Part shown: in pieces, positions 10,903 through 22,519 of the stretch | Layout: every line of letters begins with the position of its first letter | Numbering within the stretch: position 1 is the first letter of the stretch | NCBI GenBank assembly: GCA_017893485.1 | Contig: CM030364.1 | Location: 205,367,327 to 205,431,326 of the forward strand | Reading direction: 5' to 3' | Length of the DNA stretch: 64,000 bases | From: Hemerocallis citrina | Taxonomy: Eukaryota; Streptophyta; Magnoliopsida; Asparagales; Asphodelaceae | Notes under the pieces: model-generated | Seen by the model: only the letters and a program-made list of their open reading frames with translations | Databases searched by the model: none | Told to the model about the DNA's origin: nothing | Position numbers and translations under genes: made by a program

Positions 10903-11854
10903 TTATGCTGAGCTAAAATGATAAAAAGCATATTGGGGTTTATATGGCTGAGACCCTCCTTGAAAAGCGCCTCATCAATCAAGTCCTTCCAATCAAACTT
11001 CGGTCGATCAAGGAGCGTCCGGACCATCTCATCTTCCTCGGGGCTAAGAACTAGACTCTCCTTCACCCTCTTCGAAACTTCCTCGACCCAAGCCGTCGGG
11101 ATAACCCAAGGTTCTCAATTTCGGATAAGGAAGTACTTATCCCTCCAATTTTTGATCGATTCAGGGCAGCTGACAAGCTTTGCACCATGCCTCGGAGCTA
11201 AAGTAGAACCTAAACTCTGACTTGTACTGCTGGTGAACCCGGTAGACAGTTCGCAGCACACTCAACAAGGCTCGAAACCCGCAACTTGGTAGTGAAGGAT
11301 GAACCCGTTGATTAGCCTTCACACGTTCGGCATATACTGAACCGGGATGATCCTGTACCATTGCAGGACTTCAACGATAAAGGGATGAATAGGAAATCGA
11401 ACACCGGCTAAGAAGGCATTAACTGGCCAAAAACACACGTCTACTGGCATCGGGGAGTTATCCCCCACACCGGGTCCTGGCAACATCAAGTCAAATTTGC
11501 TCGAGATCTGAAAGCAGTCCCGGATCAATGTAAGGTCCATTTCAGAGAGAATAGAGATGGTGTCATTGGCCTCCGAAGTCTCTCGAGCATAGTTCTCCTC
11601 GAAGCTCCATCCTCGACCGTACATGATACACTCTGCCATGTCACCCGGAAGATCCCGAACTCTATGGAGTCCATTCAGGGGCCCGGGCAACCTACCAAAC
11701 TCTCATATTCTCCGCTCCGTCTCGACAATAGTCTCCACTAGCACCGAAGCGGACTTACCACGGCTTTACCCTTGTCGATTGCGGGGACTTGACTAGAGGT
11801 CGTCTCAAGGTCGACGATGGGGGATGTCTCCTGCTTCGAGGGGATAATAGACAT
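10534..11854 (-). pseudogene. Tat antisense gene, N-terminal domain (putative gypsy-type transposon domain)
   Basis: Minus strand from an ATG at 11854 (MSIIPSKQETSPIVDLE...), with a GTAAGT after about 33 codons that may be a splice donor. The domain proper is at about 11690-11161: MPVDVCFWPVNAFLAGVRFP / HPFIVEVLQWYRIIPVQYMPN, then SCGFRALLSVLRTVYRV and a W/F-rich stretch. This matches the plant family known from memory as Pfam PF04195 (putative gypsy type transposon). The gene then runs through ESLVLSPEEDEMVRTLLDRP. Frameshifts near 11340 and 11700 and an AT microsatellite (10834-10899) interrupt it. A TATA-like TTATTTATCCATAAATC lies upstream near 12010-12035 on the minus strand. Confidence 0.72.
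10834..10899. repeat. (AT)n microsatellite
   Basis: About 66 bases of uninterrupted AT dinucleotide. It falls in the antisense gene between the N-terminal domain and the coiled coil, so it may sit in an intron. Confidence 0.97.
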
Positions 11855-12130
11855 TCTCTAAAAAGTAAGCTAAGTTATCTAAAATTACCTTGATTTGATG
11901 GCAATGGCCGAAAAAGATTACCGGAGACAGAATATTCCAACGGAAGCTCTCGTTAGACAGTAAAAAAAGCTGAGTAAAAACTTAGAGAATGTGCAAATGA
12001 GGGGTGGGGTGGAGATTTATGGATAAATAAGTCATTGGCACACTCACCAAGGTTAAAGGGCCCTCATTAGCGCAAAAGTCAGGCCCATTTACCGCAAGAC
12101 GACAAGATGAGCAAAGCAAACCAAGATACT
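11855..12130. other. noncoding spacer, likely antisense promoter
   Basis: No coding frame. It lies upstream of the antisense ATG at 11854. On the minus strand it has TATA-like AT runs (about 12010-12035) followed by CCACCCCACCCC. It probably drives the antisense gene. Confidence 0.4.
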
Positions 12131-13160
12131 TGACTGGTCAATGGTCAACGGTCAACGATGCCACGTGTTGCCATATCGAAGTCCTCCTAGACTTCGGCAA
12201 CATGTGCCGAGCATTCTTGCCACCGACGTCAAAATGCAAGAAATGACGTTGACTGGCCAATGTTCAACAATGCCACATGTCGCCATCTCGAAGTCCTCCT
12301 AGACTTCGGCAACATGTGCCGAGCATTCTCGCCACCGACGTCAAAATGCAAGAAATGGCATTGACTAGCCAACGGTTAACGATGCCAAGTGTCGCCGTCT
12401 CGAAGTCCTCCTAGACTTCGGCAACATGTGTCGAGCATTCTTGCCACCGACGTCAAAATGCAAGAAATGACGTTTACTGGTCAACGGTCAATGGTCAACA
12501 ATATCACGTGTCGCTGTTTCGAAGTCTTCCTAGACTTCGGCAACTTGTGCCAAGCATTCTTGCCACCGACGTCAAAATGTAAGAAATGGCATTGACTGGT
12601 CAATGGTCAACGGTCAATGACGCCACATGTCGCCATCTCGAAGTCCTCCTAGACTTCGGCAACATGTGCCGAGCATTCTTGCCACCGACGTCAAAATGCA
12701 AAAAATGGTGTTGACTGGTCAACGATGCCACGTGTCGCCGTTTCGAAGTCCTTCTAGACTTCGGCAACATGTGCCGAGCATTCTTGCCACCGACGTCAAA
12801 ACGCAAGAAATGGCGTTGACTGGTCAACGGTCAACGATGCCACGTGTCGCCGTCTCGAAGTCCTCCTAGACTTTGGCAACATGTGTTGAGCATTCTTGCC
12901 ACCGACGTCAAAATGCAAGAAATGACATTGACTGATCAACGGTCAACGACGCCACGTGTCGCCATCTCGAATCCCTCTTGGACCTCGACAACATGTGCTG
13001 GGCATTCTTGCCACCAACGTCAAAATGCAAGAAATGGCATTGACTGGTCAACGGTCAACGGTCAATGGTCAACGACGCCACGTGTCGCCGTCTCGAAGTC
13101 TTCCTGGGCTTCGGCAGCTCTCACCGAACCCTCTTGACCTCGACAACAACCACGCTACGT
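12131..13160. repeat. tandem array of 105-128-bp units with W-box, G-box and GACGTC motifs
   Basis: At least eight units and a decayed ninth. Each begins near cgaagtcctcctagacttcg (itself an inverted repeat) at about 12176, 12291, 12401, 12518, 12638, 12745, 12857, 12968 and 13096. Each contains ccaccGACGTCaaaatgc, then ttGACTGGTCAAC and a CACGTG (or variant) before cgcc. Unit length varies mainly with the number of 7-bp ggtcaac/ggtcaat repeats (about one to four). This is the 3' tandem array of the Tat element. Confidence 0.93.
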
Positions 13161-13809
13161 ATCAGCCTATCGAAGTATCTCTGGGGTTCAGAGCCGTTAC
13201 CGAGCACTCTTGCCACTGATCCCTGTTTGAGGGGAAAACGCTTACCTCCCAATGCGTGCATACGATCAGAGCGGCCAGATCGAGCCACATCACTAGCGCC
13301 AGATCAACTGTCTGATCGTTCGGAAAATCACGTCAGCGACGTGATCGACGCTCCAGATTGTGCCACATCGTTAATTATTTGATTAATTCTTTTATTTTTA
13401 TTATTAAATTAAATTAATTATTTAAAAATTGTGGAAATTAACTAAAAATTTGAAAAAATTAATTAAAAATTCTAAAAAATAATTATAAATTCGGGAAAAA
13501 TATTCTTGAGCTCCTAGAAAAATAATTATTAATTAGAATGTTTAATTAATACTTTTTGAAAATAGATTGTTACTTTGCAAAATTGAATAAATGATTCGAA
13601 AAATAATTAAAAATATAGAAAAATCAATGAAAAATCCGGAAGATCCCGCTAACACATTTGAATACAAGGCAGGCTAAATTGAACGCTGTTAAACCCCGTC
13701 TGCGATTCTAAAGCTCCTAAAGAACTCCGATAAAATCTCGTACGCCATTAAAAGAAGAAAACTACTCCCCAAAGGCTGTTAAACTCAGTCTTTGAGAGTG
13801 GGGGGCTCG
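13161..13809 (+). other. AT-rich Tat 3' untranslated region ending in a polypurine tract
   Basis: It has a short GC-rich lead (13200-13360), then very AT-rich sequence (13370-13620) without coding frames, then two related ctgttaaac-cc/ag-tct motifs. It ends in gagagtggggggctcg just before the 3' LTR. The G-run (about 13794-13806) is the expected primer for plus-strand synthesis. Confidence 0.75.
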
Positions 13810-14414
13810 TGATATGGCTAAAAGTGGGATTAAATCGAGACCGTTCAAACCGGGCACGAATCTTAAAGCTCTTAGAGGTAAAATGGTAGTTTCCACCACA
13901 AACAGGTCTAAATTGGGAACTGGTCTTTCTTCAAAGACCAATAACCCAAGAATGGATCTGTCCTATTGGGTATGGGTAGCAACTCGTTACAATCAATTCA
14001 AATATTTAAAGAGTAATTCAAATTCGTGATTATTTCTAAGAGGTAGTTTAAACTGCCACTTATCATGAAACGAGTTTAAACTCCACATCTTATCCAAAAA
14101 CATCGGGACATAGAGATTAATGATTATCTTTATATTGTCTCTAAAGGCGACTATAAATACCCCTCTCCCCCACCATAACAAGGTAATCAATATTTTTTCC
14201 TCATAAACGCTCTTTCATAATCTTCCTGATTGCTGACTTGAGCGTCGGAGGGTTCGTCGCCGGGATCCATCCCGGTGTATCGAACTTTTTGCAGGTCAAC
14301 GACAGCGACAAGGAACCAGTCAAATGCTGGTGAAAGTCAACAGGTTTCCTTATTTGTTTCCAAAAGAATCCACAAATTCATCTGTTTGCTCCTACACCAA
14401 AATCAGCAGCAACA
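13810..14414 (+). repeat. 3' LTR of the Tat Gypsy element
   Basis: Begins TGATATGGCT and ends CAGCAGCAACA. It pairs with 1427-2030 and keeps the TATA box (ctataaatac). Copia RNase H sequence resumes at the following tttgt. Confidence 0.93.
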
Positions 14415-16265
14415 TTTGTAATAGAAGGTAATTGGCAAGAACTACGAATGTTCTCAATTAAAGATCTCAAACATACACATTCACGGCTAGCTTCATGAAG
14501 AGCAAAAATTTCTGAGTGGTTAGATGAAATAGCAACTAAGGTTGGTTTAGTAGAACCCCAAGAAATAATGATATTACCACTAAGAAATACATAACCTATT
14601 TGAAATCGATCCTTATGAGGATCAGATATGTCATGAATCTGCATAACCTACAAGTTTGGAACTTTTAGGATTATAAGAATAAAATAAAACTAAGTCAACA
14701 GTTCGATATAAATATCTTAAAATATGTTTGCTACCAGTCAAGTGTCTTTGAGTTGGTGTAGAGCTATATCTAGCAAGCAAATTCGCTGAAAAAGAAATAT
14801 ACAGTCTCGTTCACTGTGTCAATTATAGTAGAGCACCATTAGCACTTAAGTATTGTACTTCAGGTCCTAATACTCTTTTTAATATTTTCCTTTTTATGAA
14901 AGTATGGATCTTTCTTTACGTCTAAATATCATACTACCATAAAGGAGTACTTAGTGGATGTGCATTGTCCATACCAAACCGTTTCAAAACCTTCTTGGTA
15001 TAATTAGATTGAAGCACTAATATCCCACTAGAATTTGTCTCAATCTGCAAGTCGAGACAAAATTTTGTTTTCCCAAGATCTTTTATTTCAAATTCATTCT
15101 TCAAGTAGTCAGCAGTTTTCTAAAGCTCTTCTGGAGTCCCAATTAAATTAATATCATCCACACAAACTGCTACTATTGCAAATCCATTAAAAATTTCCTT
15201 TGTAAAAATGCACAAGAAAATTAGATTGTTTATATATCATTCCTTAGAGTAGTATATGCTAAGACTATTGTACCACATTCTTCCAGATTGCTTCAAACCA
15301 TATAATGAACGTCTTAGTTGAATTAAGTACGTACCATTTGATTTTACTTCGGGTAAAGTAAATCCTTCTGGAATTTCCATATGAATGTCTGTGTCTAAGT
15401 CCCCTTATAAATAAGCAGTTACAACATCCATGCATGAGCCTCATATCTAAATTTTCAGAAACTGCTAAACTTATCAGATATCTGAAAGTTATTGCGTCCA
15501 TGACAGGGGAGTATGTTTCCTCATAATCAATCCCAGATTTCTGCAAGAAACCTTGTACGACAAGTCGTGCTTTATATCTAGTCATTTTATAACTTTCATT
15601 TATTTTTCTTACAAACTCAGTTTATAACCTACAAAGTTAACATCTTTTGGAGTTTGTATTATAGGTCCATATACACCACGTTTATTGAGAGACTCTAATT
15701 CTACATTGATGGCATCTTTCCATTTTGACCAATATGGTCTTTGTCGACATTCATTTATAGTACGTGGTTCGGTATCCTCATTATCATTGCCCTTTGATAC
15801 TTGTATAACTACAACATAACCAAATATGTTATTGATGATTGTAACTTTTCTGTCTCACATCTTTCTTGAATTACTGTAAAGTATAAAGATCTCTTTATTA
15901 TTAAGTACCTTCGTTTCTTCAGGGACTTCCAAAGTCTCGTTAGGGACTTGTGTCTTTTTCAACACAATAAATTTTTCTGGGGTTTTAGTGAGAGTAGATT
16001 TTTGCATAACATCTTCTTAGTGAAATGAGGAATTCTTCAAGAGTGTTATTTGGGCATGTTTTCTCATTTATTCTTTTCCAATGAGTAGAATCTTTTGAAC
16101 CTATAGGTCTGCCACGCTTTTGATGTGCTGCAGATTCATTTGTTTTCATACTTGAATTTTGTTCTACAGGGAAAATAACTATAAAATGTGCATTCATAGC
16201 TGGCACATGTGACTTGGTCACTTTCACTTCATTATTAAATGCATCGGGTAATCTGGCACATGTGA
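14415..16265 (-). pseudogene. Copia reverse transcriptase and RNase H, N-terminal part of RNase H
   Basis: Minus strand. From 16265 down: a basic linker with RPIGSKDSTHWKR, then the RT entry YKARLVVQGFLQKSGIDYEETYSPVMDAITFRYL (15585-15470, quoted for location), the catalytic VCVDDINLIGTPEEL (about 15175-15130), and RNase H with ISWGSTKPTLVAISSNHSE and EASRECVCLRSLIENIR (14600-14440). The acidic pair of the RT is kept, but frameshifts near 15430 and 15270 and other breaks kill it. The remainder of RNase H is at 1426-1160. Confidence 0.9.
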
Positions 16266-16978
16266 TGTAGCGCCCCGAATTTCTAAATACGAAACTTTAG
16301 AAAATACGTGGCACTTTCCCAGCGATCCACTTCAATGTAACAACATACATAGCCAAAAACTCAAATCGTTTATTCCAAATCTTTATTACAATAATCTTTT
16401 CAAATTTGCAGCGGAAAAACAAACACTTATTTACAACAATCCCTTTTTCAATACTCTTCTTTACAACAATTTACACATGGCTCTATTATAACACTCTTAA
16501 CCTCTACAGCTAACCCAAGCATCCAAGCCTCCAATTCTAAGCAACCTGCAACATGAGGCTAGAGTTGAACCCTAACCCCCAAAACTACGGGGTCAGCCAT
16601 AACTGGTGTGAGTGATATAAACAACAAACATAAACAAACAAATAAACATAAGCAACATGTACTGAACAAAATACGTAAACTGAACATGTAATCTGAAACA
16701 AGAACGATAGGCTAGTACGAGCGTGAAGTCAAGTCGAGAAACAATAACATCGATCAAATATCCATCAATCAATCTCTCTCAAAATATGTACAACTCAACT
16801 GTACAGAACAGTCGACTGTTCAAAGGACCAGTCGACTGATCAGAACAACAATAATCCTCACCTCTCTGAATATGCCCATCTCTCAATAAGTCTCAATACC
16901 ATGATGTGTGTCCAACAATCGATCACCAATAATGCCATAGATCGGATACCCATATATCCATCTACAAAACTAAAGAGG

Positions 16979-17494
16979 GTATAGATCGAATACATACCCG
17001 GCATGCATCACCAATAGTGACTATTACACCGACGAACATATTCATCTACAAATAAACTAAGAAGGTATAGATCGAATACATACCCGGCATGCATCACCAA
17101 TAGTGACTATTACACCGACGAACATATTCATCTACAAATAAACTAAGAAGGTATAGATCGAATACATACCCGGCATGCATCACCAATAGTGACTATTACA
17201 CCGACGAACATATTCATCTACAAATAAACTAAGAAGGTATAGATCGAATACATACCCGGCATGCATCACCAATAGTGACTATTACACCGACGAATATATT
17301 CATCTACAAACAAACTAAGAAGGTATAGATCGAATACATACCCGGCATGCATCACCAATAGTGACTATTACACCGACGAATATATTCATCTACAAACAAA
17401 CTAAGAAGGTATAGATCGAATACATACCCGGCATGCATCACCAATAGTGACTATTACACCGACGAACATATTCATCTACAAATAAACTAACGGT
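16979..17494. repeat. 86-bp tandem repeat, six copies
   Basis: gtatagatcgaatacat recurs at 16979, 17065, 17151, 17237, 17323 and 17409, an exact 86-bp period with almost no divergence. A diverged partial copy precedes it. It lies inside the solo LTR, and the homogeneity points to recent array expansion. Confidence 0.96.
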
Positions 17495-17680
17495 AACAAG
17501 AACCCTCAAGATCGTGAAAACTCATCAGAACCAGTCGACTTATTCTGTAATAAGTCGACTGCCTCGAGAACCAATATCCAAGATTATAACAAGTGCAGTA
17601 AGTCGACTTAATCAACCATCAGTCGACTCACCCGAAGCAATTACCAATAATTTCTCAAGAACAATCCAAGTGCTAACAGT

Positions 17681-17940
17681 ATAAGATGACTTATAAAAAT
17701 CATAAGTAGACTTATCAATAATATAAGATGACTTATAAAAATCATAAGTAGACTTATCAAAAGTATAAGATGACTTATAAAAATCATAAGTAGACTTATC
17801 AATAATATAAGATGACTTATAAAAATCATAAGTAGACTTATCAAAAGTATAAGATGACTTATAAAAATCATAAGTAGACTTATCAAAAGTATAAGATGAC
17901 TTATAAAAATCATAAGTAGACTTATCAAAACATAAGTCGA
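17681..17940. repeat. 42-bp tandem repeat (two 21-bp half units), six copies
   Basis: The unit is ataagatgacttataaaaat plus cataagtagacttatcaa, repeated every 42 bp. Each half contains a decayed form of the AGTCGACT palindrome, so the true spacing is about 21 bp. Less altered copies (cataagtcgactta) continue to about 18005. Confidence 0.95.
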
Positions 17941-19107
17941 CTTAAAAGGAGACATAAGTCGGCTTATAAGAACATAAATCGACTTATAAAAACGTAAGTC
18001 GACTTACCCGAGAGAAATTCTATAATAACTTTGAAAAATAAATTCTAAGTGTACCAGTCGACTGAGAAGGGTCTAAGTCGACTGTCCAGAACGGATTTTC
18101 GAGAAAAACTAAAGATACAATAGCTGGGTCGTACCAGTCGACTGATACGTAGACCCAGTCGACTGTCGGCATACAGATCTCACAAATTAGGTCTGTAATC
18201 AATAAACAATACTGGAGTCTATCTCAATACCAATTTTCTTCTTCAACTCACATCTAATCCAATTCGTAATCACAAGGCCCAGAGATTCATCCATCCAATT
18301 TCTTATTTTATAGTCATAATCAAATCTTAACATATTTCAAACAATCAAGAATTGTCAATCGAGATCTACTAATCTTTCATGGATTTCACATGTATATCAC
18401 AAATACAACCATGGCGTCGATTCCATACAAGATACGAAAACATCAAACAAATCAACATGCAATCATACACATAAACAAAACAAGTCTATATCACTCACCT
18501 TTAGAAGCAAGAAGAATCCACAAAAGCCTTCCTTTGCTAGATCCAAACTCCTTCTCCAATCACCAAGAAAATAATATAATGAAATCTGAGTTATGCAGCG
18601 AATGATGGCTGCAACTCTCTTTATATAGGCCGGGAATTAGGTTCTAGGGTTTCCAAATACATTTGCAAAACAATCCCTTCAAAATACAATTTTATATATA
18701 TCTATCTACTCTTGGAAACTCATCCAAAATTCATTAAAATTAGGATTTAATAGAAAATATACTTCTAAATCTTAACAAATACTGTTTAAAACGTCCAGAA
18801 TGCCAATTTTGCACTTTAGCCCTTAAAAATGTCAATTTTACAAAAAGGTCCTTCTTTTCTTAAAATTTGCAAATAGTACTAATTAATTTCAGAAAAATCT
18901 GGAAAAATACTAAATAAATCCCAAATAATAAATAATGATTTTTCATAAAGGAATCTTAATTTTTCAAACATCTCAAAAGTCATTTGCACGTGTTTTGCAC
19001 GTGTACAAAAGATAAACCTTCTAGGAAAATATCAATTAAATCCTCAAAACTCATTTAAATTCATTTTCAAATAACTAAAATAATATTTGAAAATACGGGG
19101 TTCTACA

Positions 19108-19745
19108 TGTGACTTGGTCACTTTCACTTCATTATTAAATGCATCGGGTAATCTGTTTACAATTTCTTGTAATTGCAATATTTTATGTACTTCATTATTA
19201 CATTGTGAAATACATGGATCTAGATTAGACAGAGTGGAAGTATTCCACGTTAATTATTGTCATTTTTCTGGAATAGATTATTTTGCAGAAACAATGTGTT
19301 CTTCAGGAACTTTCTTATTTCCCCCCAACGGCGGGAATACTATATCATCAAAGTGACAATCCGCAAAACACACAGTAAATAAATCTCTTGTCATTGGTTT
19401 TAAATATCGAATAATAGAGGGATAAATCCCCAATCTCCGTTTGAGGGCCCATTTAAGAACGCTGAGGAGGCAGAATAGGAACTTGAACTGCATAGCCAAA
19501 TGCAAATGAGTTATATTCGGCTGATTACCCGTCACAAGTTTTGTAGGAGAAAAATTGTGACAGACTATGGGTCTAAGTCTTATAACCATTTATGCATGCA
19601 ATACAGTATGTCCCCAAGCACTGACAGGTAATTTAGACTACATTAGTAAAGGTCTGGCAATAAGTAGAAGACACTTAATCAAGGATTCAACCAAGCCAGT
19701 TTTTGTACGAACATGTGGAACACGATGTTCAACATCAACCTTACT
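19108..19745 (-). pseudogene. Copia integrase, C-terminal half
   Basis: Minus strand from 19745: VEHRVPHVRTKTGLVESLIK carries the third catalytic acid (E of GLVESL) at about 19690. LPVSAWGHTVLHA, RPIVCHNFSPTKLVTGNQPN, RRLGIYPSIIRYLKP and FADCHFDDIVFPPLGG follow. These are standard Copia integrase C-terminal motifs. The first two acids are on other fragments (23981-24055 and 27831-28703). Several frameshifts are present. Confidence 0.9.
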
Positions 19746-20882
19746 TGTAATGCTCCATAAAATAAAATGTATTTTTTGGAATTATTAAATAATATTGAAT
19801 TAGTGAAATTGACTATTTTGACCGTTTTCTTGAAATTGCTATTTGCACGTGCAAAGTTAGAAAGTTTTTGATTTCTCAAAAGTTGGTTGTCAATAATTGA
19901 TGTCCCACATTTAAGTATGATATATTTTATTTTTCAGATTACTTGATTAAAAAAACTCATTTTTGGACTCTATGGTGATATAATTGATCTTTGATGAAAG
20001 AATTACATTCCGGCCGTAAAAGAGCTAAAAATTAAATCAAAAGTATTTTCTATTAATGATATATCATTTTGAATTAACAAATGATTTTAAATTAGTTTTT
20101 TTTATTAATTCGGCTATTTTATGAAATTGTCGTTGCACATGCAAAATATGTGCAAATATTTTTGAGGTACAAATTTTCACTTTTGAATTGCTTAATAAAT
20201 TCCCCTGTTTATAATTGAGTATATTCTAAATTTTGGAATTTTTCTAAAATACTTTGAAAGAAAAAGGTTTTTGTGCAAAATGTCGATTGGAGGTAAAATT
20301 CGAATTAAAAATTTTGTTGTGCTGTTTTGGTAGGCTGACCTGGAAGTGGGGATATTGGGGAAGATATATTTTATCCCTCTAACTTTATTTGATTTGATTT
20401 TATTGAGTAAACATATAATTAAGCAATTTTGGGATTGTTAGGGACTTTATTGCAAAACTGCGATTAAAACCCTAATTTCCCAGAACCTAAATATATAATA
20501 GAGAGCATAAACATAGGATTTATGGCAACCCATATATTTTCTATATTTTTGTGATTTATTCAGTATTTTCTGAAATTTATCCTTTTTGCACGTTCAAATC
20601 AGGTGCAAATATTTTTCTTGGGGAAATAAAAAGTTAAAAATTTTATTTGGAAAATCTAATCTTTATTATTAGATAGTAATTCTAAATTTTCTAGATTTTT
20701 ATGAATGATTTATGGCATGTTTGCAAATATTTCAAAGTGAAGGACTTTTGTGTAAAAATGTCACTCAGAGGCAAATTTTTGAAAATTTAAATTTCTGTGC
20801 TGCACATAAAGCTGGTCAACTAGGAGTATTTAGGGGAGATTAAGTCTTACCCTAATTGATTTAATTAACTACTTGATTTGGA

Positions 20883-21009
<127 letters not shown>

Positions 21010-22059
21010 AATATTTGATTTTGGAGGGGGGTTTTGTAAAATCTTCGCAAAACCATAGAATAGAGCCCCAGCCTATATTAGTAGAAGCAGCTGCTGCCCT
21101 CCCCTATTCACAACAAAATACTATTTTTTTATTATTTCTTGGAGTTTGAAGCTTGGATCTTTGGATTTTTGCAAGGAGAAGGAGGAGCTTTTCTTTCTTC
21201 TTATTATTATTCTTCAATTGGTCTTCTTTGAGGTGGGTGATGCTTCTTGTCTCTTGTTTAGCTATATAGTTGTAGAATATGTTGATGGATCAAGTAAGAT
21301 GCATGCTAGAAGTTGTATAGTTTTATATAATTGATGAAGCCTTTACTAGTGAATGAATATCAATGAATGTGTAATTATTTAATATTCTCCATGAATAGAA
21401 ACCCTAATCGATGGGTGATTTTCATGCATAGATTGTTTAAGAAGTTAGAGATTTGTAGTGTGTCAAAAACCTTGTGTTCTTACATTAAAGTCATGTATGC
21501 CATGAAGAATGTTAGATATTGAATGGAGACTTGTATGAACTGTTATGCAAATTAACTATCTACATCAAGATTAATAAAGATCTAAGCCTTTTTTGTTTAT
21601 GAAAGTTGCTTGCTTTATTACATATCAAGCATTTGGATTTGCTACTTGGGTTCATATTTGTATATGTGTGATTGATGAATTAACACTTACTGTTACACTA
21701 CTTGGATTTTTGAATGAGAATTTGTCATCGATTTTGGAATTGGATTTAACAAGTAAGGGAGATTTTGAATTTTAAATGAGTATGCCAAGGTGTGATGGCC
21801 ATACTAGGATAGATTTGGAATATGATTCATGTTTTATGCATTGAATATGAGGCAAAATTTCAGATCTGCAGATGCAGATTCGAAGATTTCAAAAAAATTG
21901 AGTTTTCTTGTGAAGGTTAAATTTTTTTTCTATTGAATGATTTGGGTTGATGTTAAATTAAGATAAATTGAATAAGATTCATTCATTTCATTTATTATGG
22001 TCTTTTATATGTGTACATACGTTTGAGAGTGTAACAATGTGCACATTTTGTTTGGTTTT

Positions 22060-22300
22060 CATCGATTCAGTCGCTTGCAACGACTGCAGCAGTCGTTGCA
22101 GGTTGCAGCAACTGCGACGGTCGAACGCAGCTATGCTGTAGTCGACCGCAACAGTGCCACAAACTGCAGCTGCTTGCTGCAGTCGACCGCAATCGCTGCA
22201 TTCAACCACAGTTGCCGCTGCATACTACAGCAGTTGTGGCAGTCGACCGCACGCTGAGCGGCAGTCGACCGCAACAGCACTGCAACTGCAGTTGCCTGCT
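22060..22300. repeat. GTCGAC/CTGCAG-rich palindromic zone of a solo LTR
   Basis: A GC-rich island in AT-rich LTR sequence, made of degenerate gcagtcgaccgcaac and ctgcagctgc motifs. GTCGAC starts recur at spacings of about 41, 60 and 22 bases. The position corresponds to the GTCGAC zone of the LTRs at 32955 and 38620. Confidence 0.8.
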
Positions 22301-22473
22301 GGAGTTGATTCTTTCATTTTCTCGTTTTTCAGAGCATGATTTGGTATTGTAATTTCTTTGTTTGTGCACACTTTTTCATAGTGTATACTTCTAAATGGCA
22401 TCAATTTTTCTCGAAATTTCTAGTCATAATAAACATCCAGAGTTTGGGTTGTACGCTCATAAATTTCAGATTT

Positions 22474-22475
<2 letters not shown>

Positions 22476-22517
<42 letters not shown>
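22476..22517. repeat. (AT)n microsatellite
   Basis: About 42 bases of AT dinucleotide inside the solo LTR, just downstream of the palindromic zone. Confidence 0.95.

Positions 22518-22519
<2 letters not shown>

Larger units (their letters stand above)
1427..14414 (+). mobile_element. Tat-lineage (Retand/Grande-like) Ty3-Gypsy retrotransposon, complete but decayed
   Basis: About 13.0 kb with paired LTRs of roughly 604 bp (TGATATGG...AGCAACA). The 5-bp target sites are tctgt (1422-1426) and tttgt (14415-14419), with one mismatch. The order is LTR, PBS, gag, protease, RT, RNase H, a second RNase H-like domain, integrase, tandem repeats, antisense coding zone, second tandem array, polypurine tract, LTR. 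The extra RNase H, antisense genes and 3' tandem repeats are hallmarks of the Tat lineage. By eye the two LTRs differ at about 50 of 600 positions, so it is not recent. Frameshifts and stops affect every gene. Confidence 0.95.
16266..19107 (-). mobile_element. solo LTR of a long-LTR Gypsy (chromovirus-like) element, minus strand
   Basis: The ends are TGTAGCGCCCCGAATTTC and AAATACGGGGTTCTACA. The left end is the exact complement of the 3' terminus of the LTRs at 34816 and 40492, which sets the minus orientation. Perfect 5-bp target copies tgtga flank it (16261-16265, 19108-19112). A TATA box on the minus strand (complement of ctttatatagg, 18619-18629) and the terminal sequence shared with 34480-34816 confirm the family. 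No internal region is present, as expected after LTR-LTR recombination. Confidence 0.93.

Noticed and set aside
12389..13219. Frames on both strands in the Tat tandem array
   Set aside because: Peptides simply follow the DNA repeat unit; strands and frames are equally open and unit length is not kept in frame.
16979..17494. Regular 86-bp repeats considered as a CRISPR array
   Set aside because: The whole unit is repeated with no unique spacers, and the context is plant LTR sequence.
17641..17955. Minus-strand frame with a repeated hydrophobic 14-residue unit
   Set aside because: The 42-bp tandem repeat is a multiple of three, so the open frame is automatic.
22039..22339. Cys/Thr/Ala-rich frames
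   Set aside because: Translation of the GTCGAC/CTGCAG palindromic zone in an LTR.
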